Shown here: one piece after another, positions 1 to 4,781 of the stretch
How the letters are laid out: the number at the start of each line of letters is the position of its first letter
Position numbering within the stretch: position 1 is the stretch's first letter
Assembly (NCBI GenBank): GCA_003454665.1
Contig: DMKB01000160.1
Span: 1-5,831, forward strand
DNA: 5,831 nt
Direction: 5' to 3'
DNA from: Nitrospiraceae bacterium
GTDB lineage: Bacteria; Nitrospirota; UBA9217
Notes under the pieces: generated by a model
What the model was told of the DNA's origin: nothing
Seen by the model: only the letters and a program-made list of their open reading frames with translations
Database searches by the model: none
Translations under genes and position numbers: made by a program

Positions 1-731
1 CGGCCTTTGTGGTTGCCGGGGCTGGTGTTACCGTGGCAAAGCACGGCAACCGCTCGGTTTCGAGCAAGAGCGGGAGCGCCGATGTGCTGCAGGCCCTCGG
101 CGTGAATCTCGAAATCCCTTCCCAACGCGTGGAGGAATGCCTGAAGGAAGTCGGCATAGGTTTTTTATTCGCCCCCATGATGCATCAGGCCATGAAGTAT
201 GCCATCGGTCCGAGAAAGGAGATCGGTATCCGTACGATTTTCAACGTCCTGGGCCCGCTCACGAACCCCGCAGGAGTCAAGTCCCAGATCATGGGTGTGT
301 ATTCGGCGGACCTTACCGGGATCCTGGCCAACGCCCTCGGGCATCTCGGCACGGAACGCGCTTTTGTCGTCCACGGCATGGACGGACTTGACGAGATCTC
401 AATTATGGACAAGACGAAGGTTTCTGAATTAGCCAAGGGGAAGGTAAAGGATTATTTCATCCATCCTTCCGATTTTGGCCTTCAGACGGCGAAGCGGGAG
501 GACGTCCGCGGAGGAGATGCGGCGGAAAATGCCGCGATAACAACAGAATGTCTCAAGGGGCAGAAGGGCCCGCGGCGTGACATTGTGCTTCTGAACGCTG
601 CGGCCGGGATCGTGGCTTCCGGCAAAGCAAAGGATTTTCCGGAGGGGATCTCGCTGGCTGCTGAATCCATCGATTCAGGGGCCGCATTCGACAAGCTGGA
701 CAGACTGAAATCATTCACGAACAAAACATAG
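1..731 (+). CDS. trpD: Anthranilate phosphoribosyltransferase, C-terminal part (5' end outside window)
   Basis: TrpD transfers the phosphoribosyl group of PRPP to anthranilate, the second step of tryptophan synthesis, in the cytoplasm. The frame is open from the window edge (codons start at position 3) to TAG at 729-731, giving about 242 residues. Family TrpD is near 335-340 residues, so roughly the first 95 are missing. The GTG at 9 lies inside the domain (…AFVVAGAG…) and is not a start. Visible family motifs are KHGNRSVSSKSGSAD (PRPP/anthranilate site, in-window codons about 13-27), then FLFAPMMHQAMK, RKEIGIRTIFNVLGPLTNPA (substrate arginine region), HGMDGLDEIS and GGDAAENA near the C-terminus. 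The C-terminal end looks complete. Whether the missing N-terminus is fused to a trpG domain cannot be judged. trpC follows after 117 bases of repeat-filled DNA. Identification is near certain from motif order and operon context. Confidence 0.97.
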   Translation, partial: AFVVAGAGVTVAKHGNRSVSSKSGSADVLQALGVNLEIPSQRVEECLKEVGIGFLFAPMMHQAMKYAIGPRKEIGIRTIFNVLGPLTNPAGVKSQIMGVYSADLTGILANALGHLGTERAFVVHGMDGLDEISIMDKTKVSELAKGKVKDYFIHPSDFGLQTAKREDVRGGDAAENAAITTECLKGQKGPRRDIVLLNAAAGIVASGKAKDFPEGISLAAESIDSGAAFDKLDRLKSFTNKT

Positions 732-758
732 GGTCATGGGTCAAGGGGCCAGGGTCAA
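731..758 (+). repeat. Tandem 7-bp repeat, four units of GGGTCAW type
   Basis: Four consecutive heptamers start at 731, 738, 745 and 752. Units 1, 2 and 4 read GGGTCA plus A or T; unit 3 is diverged (GGGGCCA). The first G is the last base of the trpD stop codon, so the array abuts the gene directly. No clear hairpin is formed by this stretch alone. Its role is unknown; it may belong to a dispersed intergenic repeat family. Confidence 0.7.
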
Positions 759-769
759 AAGATGAAATG

Positions 770-836
770 TGCCACCAAGGCACTAAGACTCGAAGCAAGA
801 ATTTGGGATTCTTGGTGCCTTGGTGTCTTCGTGGCA
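770..836. repeat. Inverted repeat built from 8-bp CACNAAGN units
   Basis: Left arm 770-795 and right arm 811-836 are inverted copies matching at 20 of 26 positions. Each arm is itself a run of three degenerate octamers: CACNAAGN (with one CTC variant) at 773-796, mirrored as NCTTNGTG at 810-833. Five of the six arm mismatches fall on the variable N positions, exactly every fourth base. The centre can also form a perfect 6-bp stem AAGAAT/ATTCTT (797-802 with 808-813) around a 5-base loop, in a register shifted by four bases from the outer stem. The element fills the trpD-trpC junction and ends 12 bases before the trpC start. No protein is encoded. It could act as an RNA hairpin in the polycistronic message or be a dispersed repeat; its function is not visible. 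Confidence 0.85.
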
Positions 837-848
837 GAAATAGGTTAT

Positions 849-1640
849 ATGATTTTAGACGATATTATTGCCGATAAAAAGAAAGAGCTGGCAGGGACAA
901 AACAGGAGAAATCCTTCGCAGACGTGAAGTCGGCTGCGGCGGACAGTGAGCCGACACGGGGTTTTGAAACAGCGCTCGCCGACGGTGGTGAGATCCGGCT
1001 TATTGCCGAGGTGAAAAAGGCATCGCCGTCGAAGGGCGTGATCCGGGAGGATTTTGACCCCGTCAGGATAGCGAAGGCGTACGACGAGGCCGGAGCTGCC
1101 TGCATATCGGTACTCACGGAAAAGAAGTATTTTCAGGGAAGCCTGGACTACCTTGCGAAGATACGGCGCGCTGTGGGGCTGCCGATCCTGCGAAAGGATT
1201 TTATCATCGACGAGTACCAGGTTTTCGAGGCCCGCTCCGCCGGGGCTGATGCGCTCTTGCTGATCGCCGCCTGTCTCGACAGGAGCCAGATGGAAGATTA
1301 TCTCGGTACAGCGCAGAGCATCGGGCTCAATGCACTCGTGGAAGTGCATACCGCCCGGGACCTGGACAAGGCGCTGTCTATCGGCGCCACCCTGGTTGGC
1401 GTGAACAACAGGAATCTCAATACCTTCGGCGTGGATCTGCAGACCACGATCGATATGATGAAAGATATTCCCCGTGACCGCACGGTGGTGAGTGAAAGCG
1501 GAATTGCGACCCGCGCCCAGGTACAGATGCTGCAGGAGGCCGGGGTGGCCGCCATTCTTGTCGGCGAGAGTCTGATGCGCGAGGAGGATCCGGGGAAAAA
1601 GGTGAAAGAACTCTTGGGGAGAGCACTAAATTCCAAATGA
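849..1640 (+). CDS. trpC: Indole-3-glycerol phosphate synthase
   Basis: TrpC closes the indole ring, converting CdRP to indole-3-glycerol phosphate with loss of CO2 and water; it is a cytoplasmic TIM barrel. The product is 263 residues, normal for a monofunctional enzyme. Expected catalytic and binding residues are in place: E54 and K56 in AEVKKASPSKG, K116 in LRKDF, E165 in VEVH, N186 in GVNNRNL and S217 in SESGI, then AILVGESLM near the end. ATG 849 (MILDDIIADKKKEL) matches the usual TrpC N-terminus. An in-frame ATG at 762 would add 29 residues translated from the upstream inverted repeat and is rejected. The ribosome binding site is poor: only AGG at 842-844, four bases from the ATG. The last four codons and the TGA lie in the AT-rich repeat that follows. 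It is not fused to TrpF, which is a separate gene downstream. Confidence 0.97.
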   Translation: MILDDIIADKKKELAGTKQEKSFADVKSAAADSEPTRGFETALADGGEIRLIAEVKKASPSKGVIREDFDPVRIAKAYDEAGAACISVLTEKKYFQGSLDYLAKIRRAVGLPILRKDFIIDEYQVFEARSAGADALLLIAACLDRSQMEDYLGTAQSIGLNALVEVHTARDLDKALSIGATLVGVNNRNLNTFGVDLQTTIDMMKDIPRDRTVVSESGIATRAQVQMLQEAGVAAILVGESLMREEDPGKKVKELLGRALNSK

Positions 1641-1668
1641 CAAAGTTTAAAGTACAAATGAATTTCAG
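1631..1668 (+). repeat. AT-rich heptamer array, left arm of the trpC-trpF gap
   Basis: Heptamers of form YAAAKKW repeat at 1634, 1641, 1648 and 1655, two of them identical (CAAATGA). The stretch 1631-1666 matches the reverse complement of 1919-1954 at about 24 of 36 positions without gaps, so it is one arm of a widely separated inverted repeat. It starts inside trpC: the TGA stop at 1638-1640 is the end of the first CAAATGA unit. Confidence 0.65.
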
Positions 1669-1715
1669 GCTCATTCCGGATTTGGGTGCGCTGGAAACGG
1701 GGCTGGATTTCGTAA
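1662..1715 (+). promoter_or_regulatory. Possible Trp-codon leader frame before hairpins (speculative)
   Basis: An 18-codon open stretch ends in TAA at 1713-1715 and contains three TGG codons (1683, 1692, 1704). Read from its only plausible start, GTG at 1686, it is a nine-residue peptide MRWKRGWIS with two tryptophans. It precedes a series of hairpins ending in a terminator-like stem, as in ribosome-mediated trp attenuators. Against this, the ribosome binding site is weak (GGA at 1678-1680), the location is inside the operon rather than ahead of trpE, and TGG clustering in GC-rich DNA can arise by chance. Confidence 0.2.
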
Positions 1716-1806
1716 CGGCGGCATCCCCTTGTTCTGCCGCGCAAACGCGTCGAGGGCAACGTGATTTTCCCGATAGTTGAGCTGTTTCCGCTGCGATGTG
1801 TCGCTC

Positions 1807-1841
1807 AACGACGGCAATCACTCGGGGTCCCCGTCGTTTTT
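1807..1841 (+). terminator. Rho-independent terminator-like hairpin between trpC and trpF
   Basis: A perfect 8-bp stem, AACGACGG (1807-1814) with CCGTCGTT (1831-1838), encloses a 16-base loop; the T run spans 1837-1841, with three Ts after the stem. The loop contains a small GC-rich palindrome (CGGGGTCCCCG, 1823-1833) that could compete with the stem. The orientation suits the + strand; the minus strand lacks a following T run. The T tract is short and the loop large, so termination would probably be partial, which fits a position inside an operon. Confidence 0.45.
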
Positions 1842-1903
1842 GTGCCAAGACCCGTAAAGAGCTGAATTTCAAAAAACCAATACTTTAAAGGAAAGACCGT
1901 TTC

Positions 1904-1954
1904 GGCATTTGGTCATTTGGCATTTATTTGATATTTGGATTTTGACATTTGAAC
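1904..1954 (-). repeat. AT-rich heptamer array, right arm of the trpC-trpF gap
   Basis: Read on the minus strand this is a run of units close to YCAAATR at about 7-base spacing; on the + strand it appears as repeated CATTTGG and similar words. Positions 1919-1954 are the inverted counterpart of 1631-1666. The array ends six bases before the trpF ribosome binding site. Confidence 0.65.
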
Positions 1955-1959
1955 TTTTT

Positions 1960-1963
1960 GGAG
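1960..1963 (+). promoter_or_regulatory. Ribosome binding site for trpF
   Basis: GGAG lies six bases before ATG 1970. It favours that ATG over the in-frame TTG at 1949, which lies within the repeat arm and upstream of this site. Confidence 0.75.
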
Positions 1964-1969
1964 CACGGT

Positions 1970-2590
1970 ATGATCAGAATAAAAATTTGCGGGATAACGA
2001 ATCTGGACGACGCCATGGCAGCGGCCGAGCTCGGGGCGGACGCACTGGGCTTCAACTTCTACCCTGAAAGCCCGCGCTTCATAGCACCGGAGAAGGCGGC
2101 GGAGATTATCTACCAGCTTCCGCCGTTCATCCTGACGGTCGGCATATTCGTGAATGAGCCGGAAGAAAAGGTGCGCGAAATTCACGAAAGAACGGGTATC
2201 CAGGTCTTTCAGTTCCACGGGGACGAAAGTCCGGAGTTCTGCGAACGCTTCGAACGGCGGGTGATCAAGGTGTTTCGCGTTAAGGACAAAGAGAGCCTTC
2301 ACAGCATCATGCATTACAAGGCGAGCGCCTTCCTGCTGGACAGTCATAAAGACGGTCTGCTCGGCGGCACCGGTGTTCCCTTCGACTGGGACCTGGCACA
2401 AGACGCCGCCCGGTACCGGCGGGTGATTCTTGCCGGCGGGCTGACGCCGGAGAATGTCGGAGAGGCGATCAGGCGGGTAAAACCCTACGGTGTGGACGTG
2501 GCCGGAGGCGTTGAAAAGGAAAAGGGAATCAAGGACGATGGAAAGATAAAAAAATTCATTGCCGAAGTCCGGAAGGCGAGGCGGGCATGA
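1970..2590 (+). CDS. trpF: Phosphoribosylanthranilate isomerase
   Basis: TrpF catalyses the Amadori rearrangement of phosphoribosylanthranilate to CdRP, the substrate of TrpC. The 206-residue product has the normal length of a monofunctional TIM-barrel enzyme. The N-terminus MIRIKICGIT carries the catalytic cysteine (C7). GADALGFNFYPESPRFI, VGIFVN and FQFHGDE follow in family order. LLDSHKDGLLGGTG holds the catalytic aspartate, followed by FDW, and LAGGLTPENV forms part of the phosphate site. The final phosphate loop reads DVAGGVE where many homologues have DVSSGVE, and the following PG is KG; the glycine and glutamate are kept, so activity is expected. The stop overlaps the trpB start (ATGA, 2587-2590), which suggests translational coupling. 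The 5' side is a long repeat-containing gap. Confidence 0.97.
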   Translation: MIRIKICGITNLDDAMAAAELGADALGFNFYPESPRFIAPEKAAEIIYQLPPFILTVGIFVNEPEEKVREIHERTGIQVFQFHGDESPEFCERFERRVIKVFRVKDKESLHSIMHYKASAFLLDSHKDGLLGGTGVPFDWDLAQDAARYRRVILAGGLTPENVGEAIRRVKPYGVDVAGGVEKEKGIKDDGKIKKFIAEVRKARRA

Positions 2591-3777
2591 TCATACCGGA
2601 TAAAAAAGGGCATTTCGGGGCCTACGGAGGGAAGTTTGTTCCCGAAACGCTCATGCCCGCCCTCTCGGAGCTCGAGAAAGCCTATCTGGCGATACGACGC
2701 GACAAGGAATTCCAGGACGAGCTTGCCTATTACTTCCGCGAGTTCATCGGCCGGCCGACGCCGCTCTACTTTGCGCGGCGGCTTACGGAGCACATCGGGG
2801 GGGCGAAGATCTATCTCAAGCGCGAAGACCTCTGCCATACCGGCGCCCATAAGATCAACAACTCTCTTGCCCAGGTGCTCCTTGCCAGGCGGATGGGCAA
2901 GACCAGGGTCGTCGCCGAAACCGGCGCGGGCCAGCACGGCGTGGCCACGGCAACTGCGGCAGCCATGTTCGGCCTTGACTGCGAGGTCTATATGGGCACC
3001 GACGATGTCGTCCGGCAGTCGCTCAACGTCTTTCGTATGAAGCTTCTCGGGTCCATCGTACGGCCCGTTGACATCGGCAGCAAGACGCTCAAGGACGCGA
3101 TCAACGAGGCCCTGCGCGACTGGACCACGAACGTCGGGAGCACACACTATGTTATGGGTACGGTCTTCGGACCGCACCCCTACCCCATGATGGTCCGTGA
3201 TTTTCAGTCCGTTATCGGCCGTGAGGCCAGAAAGCAGATCATGAAACTTGCGGGACGGCTGCCCGACGCCCTCGTGGCCTGCGTGGGCGGCGGCTCGAAC
3301 GCCATGGGACTGTTTTATGAATTTCTCAGGGACCCATTAGTGTCCATGCATGGCATCGAGGCGGGCGGTCTGGGAATCGAGAAGGGAAAACACGCGGCAC
3401 GGTTTGCCGGAGGGTCCCTCGGTGTGCTCCAGGGTTCCAAAACCTACGTTCTCCAGGATGCCGAGGGCCAGATCGAGCTTACCCATTCCGTATCCGCAGG
3501 ATTGGACTACGCCGCGGTAGGGCCGGAGCATGCCTACTACCACGACGAGGGCCGCATTGAATATACCTACGCCATGGACGATGAGGCCATGGAGGCCTTT
3601 GACCTCCTGTCACGCCTCGAGGGCATCATCCCTGCCCTCGAAAGCGCCCATGCCGTTGCGTACTGCCTGAAGCTTGCGCCCAGGCTCGGCAGGGACAAGA
3701 ATATTATCGTGAACCTCTCCGGCCGGGGCGATAAGGACGTGATGCAGGTGGCGAAGATCAAGGGAGTGGAATTATAG
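2587..3777 (+). CDS. trpB: Tryptophan synthase beta chain
   Basis: TrpB condenses indole with L-serine to tryptophan using PLP, in the alpha2-beta2 complex with TrpA. The product is 396 residues, the usual length for TrpB1. The N-terminal GAYGGKFVPETLMPAL is typical. K89 in CHTGAHKINN is the PLP Schiff-base lysine; E111 in AETGAGQHG is the catalytic glutamate; GGGSNA (234-239) binds the cofactor phosphate; GLDYAAVGPEH (305-315) carries the aspartate of the COMM/indole region; S378 in NLSGRGDKD contacts the pyridine nitrogen. RDWTTNVGSTHYVMGTVFGPHPYP matches the TrpB1 rather than the TrpB2 type, consistent with a neighbouring trpA. The start ATG overlaps the trpF stop by four bases, and GAGG at 2578-2581 lies five bases upstream. 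It is separated from trpA by a 149-base hairpin-forming junction. Confidence 0.98.
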   Translation: MIIPDKKGHFGAYGGKFVPETLMPALSELEKAYLAIRRDKEFQDELAYYFREFIGRPTPLYFARRLTEHIGGAKIYLKREDLCHTGAHKINNSLAQVLLARRMGKTRVVAETGAGQHGVATATAAAMFGLDCEVYMGTDDVVRQSLNVFRMKLLGSIVRPVDIGSKTLKDAINEALRDWTTNVGSTHYVMGTVFGPHPYPMMVRDFQSVIGREARKQIMKLAGRLPDALVACVGGGSNAMGLFYEFLRDPLVSMHGIEAGGLGIEKGKHAARFAGGSLGVLQGSKTYVLQDAEGQIELTHSVSAGLDYAAVGPEHAYYHDEGRIEYTYAMDDEAMEAFDLLSRLEGIIPALESAHAVAYCLKLAPRLGRDKNIIVNLSGRGDKDVMQVAKIKGVEL

Positions 3778-3783
3778 AGAAGA

Positions 3784-3916
3784 GAAATCCAAATTTCAAA
3801 GCTACAAATCCTAAATAATACCCAATGTCAAAATTCGAAAGCATGCAGTGTCTTGAATTTGGACACTTTGAGATTGAAATTTATTTGTGATTTCGCTATT
3901 TGAGATTTGGAATTTC
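3784..3916. repeat. Long imperfect AT-rich inverted repeat between trpB and trpA
   Basis: The outer arms, GAAATCCAAATTTCAAA at 3784-3800 and TTTGAGATTTGGAATTTC at 3899-3916, pair along their full length with one bulged base and one G-T pair. Inward, both arms continue as short-period arrays with a YCAAA core spaced about 7-8 bases (left 3788-3840; right, on the minus strand, 3854-3916). Near the centre, AGTGTC/GACACT (3847-3852 with 3862-3867) forms a 6-bp stem with a 9-base loop, and GCATGC lies at 3841-3846. The element begins six bases after the trpB stop and ends at the trpA ribosome binding site. There is no T tract typical of a terminator, so read-through to trpA is expected. It resembles the arms in the trpC-trpF gap. 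Confidence 0.8.
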
Positions 3917-3923
3917 AAGAGGA
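3917..3923 (+). promoter_or_regulatory. Ribosome binding site for trpA
   Basis: AAGAGGA lies three bases before ATG 3927 (GAGG at 3919-3922, four bases before). It sits immediately outside the inverted repeat's right arm and supports ATG 3927 over the in-frame TTG at 3900, which falls inside the repeat. The spacing is slightly short. Confidence 0.7.
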
Positions 3924-3926
3924 TCT

Positions 3927-4751
3927 ATGTCCCGAATAAAGAACACATTCAGAAAACTCAAGAAAAAAGGCGAGAAGGCCCTCATCCCTTATATTATGGC
4001 CGGAGACCCTGATCTTGCCACTACCAAAGCCCTCATTCTTGAGATGGAAAAGGCGGGCTGTGATATAATGGAACTTGGGGCGCCTTTCTCCGACCCGCTG
4101 GCCGATGGACCGACCATCCAGAAGGCCGACCTCAGGGCCCTCAAAAACGGAACGAGCCTCTCCGACGTCCTCGGCCTGGTGGCCGATGTCCGGAAAGAGA
4201 GTGCGATACCGCTTGTCCTCATGACCTACTACAACCTGATCTTCAACTATGGAGAGGAGCGGTTCGTAAGCGATGCTCATGCAGCGGGTCTCGACGGGCT
4301 GATCCTGCCCGATCTTCCCCCTGAGGAGGCCGGGGTGCTGATCCCGGCGGCAAAAGAGGCCGGGCTTGATACGATATTCCTGATCGCTCCGACGAGCACG
4401 GACGAGCGTATCCGGCTTGTCAGCAGGCTGTCTCAGGGATTCATCTACTACGTGTCCCTGACCGGTGTGACGGGATCGGCTTTCGGGTCCCAAAGCAGTA
4501 TCGAGGATGCAGTGCGGAAAATACGGGCAGTCTCCGATAAGCCTGTTTCGGTCGGTTTCGGCATCTCTACCCCCGAGCAGGCGGCAGAGGTCGCCGGCAT
4601 GGGAGCGGACGGGGTGATTGTCGGCAGCGCCCTCGTAAAGGTGATGGAGGAGCATCTCGGATCCCCGGAACTCATTCCCCGGGCTGCCGGGTTTGTGAAA
4701 GCGCTGAAGCAGGGGCTGCGTGGAGCAGGGCGCTCGGAATCAGCGCGGTGA
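3927..4751 (+). CDS. trpA: Tryptophan synthase alpha chain
   Basis: TrpA cleaves indole-3-glycerol phosphate to indole and glyceraldehyde 3-phosphate; indole passes through a tunnel to TrpB. The product is 274 residues, near the family's usual length. E49 and D60, the two catalytic acids, occur in MELGAPFSDPLADGPTIQ at the same numbers as in the Salmonella enzyme. LMTYYN (98-103), LILPDLPPEE (125-134), FIYYVSLTGVTG (172-183, with the active-site tyrosine), PVSVGFGIS (206-214) and GADGVIVGSALV (226-237) follow in family order and form the barrel and phosphate site. Alanine at 52 replaces the more usual valine or isoleucine, a mild change. The last dozen residues (GLRGAGRSESAR) extend a little beyond the conserved core. 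The start at ATG 3927 matches a typical N-terminus (SRIKNTFRKLKKKGEKALIPYI). Confidence 0.98.
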   Translation: MSRIKNTFRKLKKKGEKALIPYIMAGDPDLATTKALILEMEKAGCDIMELGAPFSDPLADGPTIQKADLRALKNGTSLSDVLGLVADVRKESAIPLVLMTYYNLIFNYGEERFVSDAHAAGLDGLILPDLPPEEAGVLIPAAKEAGLDTIFLIAPTSTDERIRLVSRLSQGFIYYVSLTGVTGSAFGSQSSIEDAVRKIRAVSDKPVSVGFGISTPEQAAEVAGMGADGVIVGSALVKVMEEHLGSPELIPRAAGFVKALKQGLRGAGRSESAR

Positions 4752-4768
4752 TGGCGTGTTCACTAGTC

Positions 4769-4777
4769 AAAGAGGTG
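4769..4777 (+). promoter_or_regulatory. Strong ribosome binding site setting a TTG start for the GAF gene
   Basis: AAAGAGGTG closely matches the anti-Shine-Dalgarno complement; its GAGG core (4772-4775) lies six bases before TTG 4782. The first ATG of the frame, at 4860, has no comparable site, so the TTG is preferred. An adjacent in-frame TTG at 4779 is only three bases from the core and less likely. Confidence 0.65.
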
Positions 4778-4781
4778 CTTG

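Larger units (their letters stand above)
1641..1969 (+). other. 329-base trpC-trpF intergenic region with a GC-richer core
   Basis: No convincing protein gene is present on either strand. The gap has AT-rich repeat arms at both ends and a GC-richer core at about 1668-1860. The core holds several potential RNA hairpins: GCGGCA/TGCCGC (1718-1723 with 1735-1740), CGCG-CAAA-CGCG (1738-1749), GTTGAGC/GCTCAAC (1776-1782 with 1803-1809) and AACGACGG/CCGTCGTT (1807-1814 with 1831-1838, followed by T residues). The third and fourth share bases 1807-1809 and so compete. A minus-strand frame is open across the whole core (ATG complement near 1872, continuing into trpC antisense), but it is not recognised and has no supported start. 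The core could be a regulatory RNA segment or a dispersed repeat inserted between the arms. Confidence 0.6.

Noticed and set aside
731..836. CRISPR array or CRISPR-like repeat in the trpD-trpC junction
   Set aside because: The units are 7-8 bp, contiguous and degenerate with no spacers, and no cas gene is present.
762..848. ATG at 762 as an upstream start for trpC, adding 29 residues
   Set aside because: The added peptide is a translation of the inverted repeat at 770-836 and matches nothing in TrpC; ATG 849 gives the normal family N-terminus.
1417..1872. Minus-strand 151-codon open frame over the trpC 3' end and the following gap
   Set aside because: About half is antisense to trpC; the rest gives an arginine- and alanine-rich sequence with no recognised motif and no visible ribosome binding site. 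An overlapping minus frame at 1298-1759 is equally unsupported.
1641..1969. T-box or other known tryptophan riboswitch in the trpC-trpF gap
   Set aside because: No T-box conserved sequence (AGGGUGGNACCGCG type) and no TRAP-type GAG/UAG triplet array were seen.
1942..1974. Promoter before trpF: TTGACA (1942-1947) with TATGAT (1969-1974)
   Set aside because: The spacing is 21 bases, too long for a sigma-70 promoter; the -10 overlaps the start codon, and the TTGACA is part of the heptamer array.
3900..3926. TTG at 3900 as the trpA start
   Set aside because: It lies inside the inverted repeat, ahead of the ribosome binding site at 3917-3923; ATG 3927 gives the normal N-terminus and puts E49 and D60 at their usual numbers.
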